Source: Metallyticus violacea
Lineage: Eukaryota; Arthropoda; Insecta; Mantodea; Metallyticidae
Reading direction: 5' to 3'
DNA: 64,000 nt
NCBI GenBank assembly: GCA_030762175.1
Contig: CM060846.1
Span: forward strand, 307,368,512-307,432,511
Shown: one piece after another, positions 58,911-64,000 of the stretch
Layout of the letters: every line of letters starts with the position of its first letter
How positions within the stretch are numbered: position 1 is the first letter of the stretch
Program-made: the position numbers and the translations under genes
Notes under the pieces: generated by a model
What the model was told of the DNA's origin: nothing
The model's database searches: none
What the model saw: only the letters and a program-made list of their open reading frames with translations

Positions 58911-61025
58911 TGTTATAAAGAAAGATCCTGTTTCACTATATTTATTAGATTATAAATCGTTTCTCTGTGAGGAGCACGAACAGCAGGGAATTTGTCTATA
59001 AATTGCCGTTTCGCTTCTCTACAAGAGTTGCTGTCACATGGGAACATTACACGAAAATTGTGAGTGCTAAAGAAGATGGACTATCTGACATTATAACAGC
59101 ACTAACACGCTTTAACACTGAAAATCTGGTCTCACAACGTTCAACTTCTGTACAGCACAGACTTTGCGTTTGTACACGGAGAGGCGGGAAAGTAGAGGGA
59201 AGAACAGAACCGGTTAGACACAGGGCTGCCAAATCTCCATTAAGTCGGCCACGCGTTTAAATGAACGTTCTATAGTTCATAAGTCTAAGCCGTAAACAAT
59301 ATATTCCTGCAAATTCATGTGAGACTTACTAACGTTGCTGCATTTAGTTACTTAATCGTAATGCTTAAAGCAATGCGTACGCTTAGCTTTTCCTTAAAAT
59401 TATGCTAATCAGAAACAGACCTTCTTAAACAAGTGAATCATAAAGAAGATTAAATTGCCAAGAACTACTGTTTGGACTAGTTCTTGGGGGGGAGGGGGAA
59501 GGACAGAAAATTTGAATGATAAAACTTTTTAATTTTTAATATACTTTATATTATTATTTTTTATGAAATATGACACCCTATGTCCATTGTTTTCATGCAA
59601 ACTTTTCCCAAAGCTACTATATGTTATTAAAACTGTTTTTATACAGACATAGCTCTGGAGCTTATTAAAATGGCAATCTGAACAATAGTTGATTTTGAAG
59701 CTCATACCATGCTAAACATAATGCTTTTTAAAACATAAGAAAATATTTTATGCATATTTGAACTGCCCAAGAAAGGGAATGTAAAGTAAACATTTCAAAA
59801 TTGCAAATTATTGAAGACAAATTAATATAGTTTTCACATTTGTACTCCAAAATAAACAATTAGAGAAAAAACGTTTATAATATGTAGAAGTGGAGTACCT
59901 CTATCTGTCTTGCTAGCCGATATGATATCGCATGCAACTAGCTAGATGCTACAAATATCATTTAACTACCTTTATAGGTGTTCTTAATGGATCATCAAAA
60001 TAATGTTGACACTTTTTTTGCCAGAGAATATCCGATATTTCTGTTTTTATTGTTTTCCTTGGGAAAGCTAGTCAAATATGTTAAATGATTTCTGTCCCTG
60101 TTGAAATTTTATATTTAATATAGCACACATTTATAGAATGTGTAGACACTATCAGTTATAATATAAACTTCTTTAAACATCTAGAATTATTAATTTCGCG
60201 TTTTCGTTACTTATTATTTTCTCAAATATGCAATACATTTATCGAATTAAAGCAAGTAAACTTAGAGAAAACGGTCTTTGCATAATTATATATTTAATTA
60301 TATATATATGCAAAGACCGTTTTCTCTAAGCATTGGCCTCCTTTATGTGTAAGCATATTTTTTTTCAAGGTAATACTAAAGTTCCTTGGTGACCGATTTC
60401 ATATGAATTGGTGTATACATGGTACAAGCAAATTTCATGGAATCCTTGTTAACTGCCTTTTTACTCACTAGTACATCTGGTAGACGTTGCTGATATTCGA
60501 AACCAAAGGAATGGAGTAATCGCCCAGAATGTATGAGTAATATATTTCTGAAAATTTAAATTACAATGAGCGTGTGTATTGATTATTTAACTATTCATGA
60601 GTGCTTAAAGGTAATACAAAATGTTCACGCAGTATTTACTGAAATACCTCCACCTGGGACTCCTGAAGAATTTTTCCTATAATTGGATGCACTCAGCTTT
60701 ACGAACACAACTGATACAGTATTTGATTCGAGAAGTTACGCGTTTGGTCTGGAAAGCGGCGATTAACGTCGCAGGTGCAGTTTACATTGTTTAATAACCC
60801 TTCCCTCTCTTGGGTAGTAAGTACTACGTATTTAATGAAAAGCTGGTACACAAAACATGGGCTACTTTATCTTGAATACCTGCTAGTGCTGACTTTTTTG
60901 GGTGTCCTCGTAATTAAGAATTTTCTAAACGTATTCATTAGGTATTTAAGATTTCAGGAGATTCTCCATTAATTTGTTAGTTACAATCCTTATAATACAA
61001 GAGTTAGCTTTTAGGTTGTTAGAAA
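58911..61025. other. Unannotated AT-rich DNA containing a perfect hairpin
   Basis: No gene was recognised. The open frame at 58967-59260 (+, 97 codons) and its antisense have no known domain. The hairpin at 60261-60330 is listed separately. Confidence 0.45.
60261..60330. repeat. Perfect 24-base inverted repeat (hairpin)
   Basis: cttagagaaaacggtctttg then cata (60261-60284) is exactly complementary to 60307-60330, with a 22-base AT-only loop. No mismatch is present although the surroundings are old, decayed sequence. A transcript would form a 24-pair stem. Confidence 0.97.
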
Positions 61026-61351
61026 ACTAGGAAAGAAACAAACTGTTTTATTGCTTTTCAAACTTTCGCCTTTAAGATTTACACAACTTTGCATGCGTTC
61101 AAACCAATTCTCGAAACATTTTTCCACTATGAAGTTGGTATCTCAAAACATGGTATTTATAAATGCTTCAACAGCTTCTTGAGGTGAAGAAACTCGCTGT
61201 CCACATATTTTTTGTATGGCATTTGGGAAAAAAAGGAAATCGTTAGACGACAAATCAAGTAAATATGGCAATGAGACATGTATTCCATGTATTTTAATCA
61301 ATTGCTTCACGTTCTGTGTGAGAGCGGGCATTGTCATTTTTTTTTTTTTTT

Positions 61352-61617
61352 GAGTAGTGTTTAACGCTTGTTTTTACTACTGAGCACCGCAGGCGATGGA
61401 CACTGATGATGCATGAAATGAAATGATATATTAGGAAAGGATTTTTTTAAGGAAAGAAACGTTCCAGGCACAAGTTTAAGGTACCTCCCCGGCATTTGCC
61501 ATTTATGAGGACTGAGGATAGCCTGGAAAAAACTTCAGGAAGGAAGGACGGTCCTGGCGGGATTCAAACCCAAGACCCCCCGCTCACGATTCCGCGCCTT
61601 AACGACCTCGGCCACTC
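61352..61617 (-). mobile_element. SINE-A copy, outer member of a SINE tandem
   Basis: Minus-strand SINE-A. A T-run (61337-61351, its poly(A) tail) is followed by GAGTAGTGTTTAACGCTTG, the body (GGTACCTCCCCGGCATTTGCC), B box (reverse GGGTTTGAATCCC) and the A box at the right end (ggccactc, 61610-61617). It abuts the poly(A) tail of the SINE-B on its right with no other sequence between. Confidence 0.96.
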
Positions 61618-61631
61618 TTTTTTTTTTTTTT

Positions 61632-61930
61632 GATTGATTTATTTATGGACGCTCTTTAACATCTCAGGTCATCAGCGTCCCATTCAACTCAGGGCGTGAA
61701 ACGGTCGACAAATTTTGCTCAGAGACCTCTCTTTCAGGCTTGAGGTTCTTTTTCGTGCCGTAAATGTACGACACGGGACCCACGGCTTTACTTCCCTTCC
61801 GAAGGAAGCCATACTTAGGATTTTTACGCACGAAAAAATCCATCGATCCTGGCCGGGTTCGAACCCGCGATCTTGGGTTTAGGAGGCAAGTATGGGAACC
61901 GCTACAGCACCAGGACCGACTCGGCCACTC
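61632..61930 (-). mobile_element. SINE-B copy with complete tRNA-like head
   Basis: The only SINE-B here with a full head. On the minus strand it reads GAGTGGCCGAGTCGGTCCTGG (A box), TGCTGTAGCGGTTCCCATAC, TTGCCTCCTAAACCCAAGATCG, then GGGTTCGAACCC (B box) and the shared body, ending in ATAAATAAATCAATCA and 14 A (61618-61631). It sits in the mariner with duplicated target sequence: gcgggcattgtcatt (61324-61338) left of the SINE-A tail and ggcggtattgtcatt (61933-61947) on the right. Confidence 0.96.
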
Positions 61931-62644
61931 TTGGCGGTATTGTCATTATGAAGAATAATGCGACGTTTTCGGTTGTTTTTCTGATTTCCTCAATGACTTC
62001 TGGCAAACCAATTGTTGTATATCATTCAGCATTAACTGTTTTTCGGTCCTTTAACGTAATGGTTGCGACATATTCAGTACAATCGAAGAAACAAAACCAT
62101 AATTTTCTTAGTAGTGCTTCGTGAAATTTTGTGGGATTCGGTTCATCTTGGAACACCCAAACAGTGTACTGCTGCTTAGTTTCCGGTTCATGCGAATATA
62201 TCCAAGATTGGTCACCTGTCACGATGTTGTATACGGATTTTGCAGTTCCCTCGTGTAATTTTTTGAGCATTTCATTACATCCGTTTTTGTTTTTTGTTTG
62301 TTTGTTTGTTTTTTAGCTTTGGTCAAATTATGCGAAATTAATCGGGAATACATTTTTTTCACAGCTAAATGTTTATGCAAAATCGAATGTACTGCAGTCT
62401 TCGATATGCTTAAGGATGTCTCTATCTCACTCTTAAATCACATGACGTTCTTCCTCCATCATGCTGTGCATAACATCGATATTTTTTGGAATGCCTCAAT
62501 AGCGTCACCTAGTGTCGGTTTTAACACTCAAAACGTAACCCTCGTAATTATTATATTTCCTGTTTTTACAAGAATCCATGCAATAACATTATTCCTCTTC
62601 TTATTCTTCTGTCTAAACAATTTATAGACATACCCGATTGACGA

Positions 62645-63525
62645 ACAGTACTAACAGAATCAGAAGGAAAGGTCTCAACCTTTAGTCATTATAAACTAAT
62701 CATACACAACTGTGACATTATTTTAAGAATTAAGAATTAGCAGATACAAGCCTTCAGAAAACGCAGCTCCCACCCTGCCTCTCAATGCAAGTGAAAAGTG
62801 CACATCCCAATGATCTTGTGTTAACAGTTGTAATAGCAGCATGAGCAATTTTTCCCTTAACAATATTACATTTATTGATACTCTTAGCTTCTAAAGAAGT
62901 ACTAAATAGTTTACTATCATAAGTATTCGATGATTCTTACTAAAGAAAATAAGCTTTTGTTAAAATGTTTTAATAGCCCAGTGCTTTGTGCCGCATTTTT
63001 TACTCCTTGTGAAGAGCTTAATTAAAAGTTATAAATAAATTATTTTTCGATCAATTTCTAAATAAGCACTTTTTAAAACGTTCATAATGCCACAGCTAGT
63101 GACAAAGAACTATTACGTAAATCTTATTTCAATTAATGTAAAATAAGTAGATATGTTTATGCGTATGAACAGACACACTACCGGCACAGTTGAAGGTGAA
63201 TAACTCGGCCATATCCGCACCCAGCAGTCAGTAAGTGTTCCGAACAACTCATTCCTATATGACGCATATACACGTGGTTTAAATGCGTGTACAAGGAAAC
63301 TTACGGTTACGCCGATGAGACAAATTCTGTAGTCTTGTTGCTCACACCTGCTGTGTAAGCCACACACTCTCTGGCATCGTGTCGCTTGCATCAAGGTTTG
63401 TACGGTAAAGATCATTAATATATATTGTGTATACCTTGCCAAGCACCACATCAATTTTCGAACTAAAGAGTGCCAAATTTTAGATTTTATACTAGGTTCT
63501 GACTAGTCCTAAAGTTTTGGCTGTA
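62645..63525. other. Unannotated DNA
   Basis: No gene was recognised. The 113-codon minus-strand open frame at 63113-63454 has no known domain and lies where the 5' flank of the following mariner would be. Confidence 0.45.
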
Positions 63526-63534
63526 TCAAGTACC

Positions 63535-64000
63535 CCTAATCTTAGGGAAAATGCCACGGAGATCCTCCCAATGATTCAACAAGCATTTGGGGGGACAAAG
63601 CATAAGTCGTACATGTGTGTTTGAGTGGCATGCTCAGTTCAGGGCCGGCCGTACAGCTAGTGAAGACGATGCTCACAACGGTAGGTCCGTCAGCTGTACA
63701 ACGCTTGACATTTGCCAAAGTTCAACACCTCGTTCGTGAGGATCAACGTCGAACCATTGAAGACCTTGTTCATGAAGTGGGAATTGGTTATGGGACCTAT
63801 CAACGAATTTTAACTGATGATGGGATGCGTCGTGTCGCCGAAAAATTTGTGCCAAGGATCCTGACTGCTGATCAGAAAGCGCAGCGTGTTGGAGTTTGCA
63901 CGGAGCTTCGCCAGGCCGTATCCGATTTCCCAACCTTCTTGTCCAGGGTCAACACCGGTGACTAGAGCTGGATGTACGCTTATGACCCTGAGATAAAACA
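63535..64000 (+). mobile_element. Mariner transposase N-terminal half, runs off window
   Basis: The best preserved transposase here. ENATE, then MIQQAFGG, lie at about 63548-63597. A frame change near the G-run at 63592-63597 leads to SISRTCVFEWHAQFRAGRTA and SEDDAHNGR at about 63600-63685. A second frame change near 63712 leads to an open frame with VQHLVREDQRRTIEDLVHEV, GIGYGTYQRILTDDGMRRVA, EKFVPRILTADQKAQRVGVC and FLSRVNTGD. TAG (63963-63965) replaces the expected Glu codon directly after the first catalytic Asp. SWMYAYDPEIK continues in frame to the window edge. The group is the one often annotated as FLJ37770-like. Catalytic residues 2 and 3 lie outside the window. Confidence 0.93.

Larger units (their letters stand above)
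61030..62640 (-). mobile_element. Mariner relic interrupted by two SINEs
   Basis: Minus-strand frames follow a mariner transposase. GDAIEAFQK and EIETSLSISKTAVHSILHKH, then LAVKKMYSRLISHNLTKA, lie at about 62325-62520. KKLHEGTAKSVYNIVTGDQS then WIYSHEPETKQQ lie at about 62165-62265 (first Asp kept), then WVFQDEPNPTK and ATITLKDRKTVNAE at about 62022-62125. The NDNAR second-Asp motif is split by the SINE insertion (61333 and 61942 regions). Then come LPYLLDLSSNDFLFFPNAIQ (third Asp kept) and GQRVSSPQEAVEAFINTMF at about 61143-61265, and VEKCFENWFERMQ with VNLKGES at about 61060-61130. A (GTTT)n-like tract is inserted near 62288-62312. Less decayed than the mariner at 0.6 kb. Confidence 0.92.

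Noticed and set aside
1..64000. CRISPR array, bacterial operon, phage or toxin system
   Set aside because: No regularly spaced repeats, no operon-like coding density and no bacterial signals. Everything recognisable is insect-type mobile DNA.

Overview
Kind of genome. This is AT-rich eukaryotic, almost certainly arthropod (most likely insect) intergenic or intronic DNA. I see no operon structure, no convincing host coding exon and no host RNA gene. Every sequence I can recognise is a mobile-element relic: Tc1/mariner transposons, two LINE fragments and several tRNA-derived SINE families, with microsatellites between them. A large, SINE- and mariner-rich insect genome fits, but the sequence alone does not let me name the species.

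Layout. 0.6-1.65 kb: a nearly complete dead mariner. 3.93-4.14 kb: scrap of LINE ORF2 (minus). 8.19-8.70 kb: C-terminal half of a second mariner. 17.11-17.27 kb: tail of a Tc1/mariner-type transposase. 24.48-25.83 kb: a minus-strand mariner split by a SINE-B copy with perfect target-site duplications (TSDs). 26.7 kb: old SINE-A. 27.40-27.55 kb: a GC-rich structured island of unknown origin. 28.9 kb: SINE-B. 29.5-30.1 kb: 5' half of a mariner. 30.2-30.5 kb: SINE-C. 34.33 kb: SINE-A. 35.37-36.41 kb: a CR1/Jockey-like reverse transcriptase (minus) with a TAA microsatellite between two catalytic motifs. 39.77-40.14 kb: 3' end of a mariner (minus). 40.46 kb: SINE-A. 41.83-43.32 kb: a full-span Tc1-like DD34E relic. 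44.5-45.2 kb: SINE-B and SINE-A. 47.1-48.4 kb: SINE-D and SINE-C. 49.54 kb: SINE-A. 49.89-50.44 kb: a foldback element. 53.7, 56.3 and 57.07 kb: SINE-A copies. 58.7-58.9 kb: transposase N-terminal scrap. 60.26 kb: a perfect hairpin. 61.03-62.64 kb: a minus-strand mariner interrupted by a SINE-B/SINE-A tandem. 63.5-64.0 kb: the best preserved mariner, running off the window.

How the parts relate. The SINEs must be moved by a LINE; the LINE pieces here are dead and cannot be tied to them. The SINE insertions inside mariners give relative ages (mariner first, SINE later). No previously undescribed functional system is evident. The items most worth checking are the SINE tandem inside the mariner catalytic site, the foldback element, the 24-bp perfect hairpin, the GC-rich island with interleaved complementary arms, and the SINE-B copies that stop at nearly the same tRNA position.
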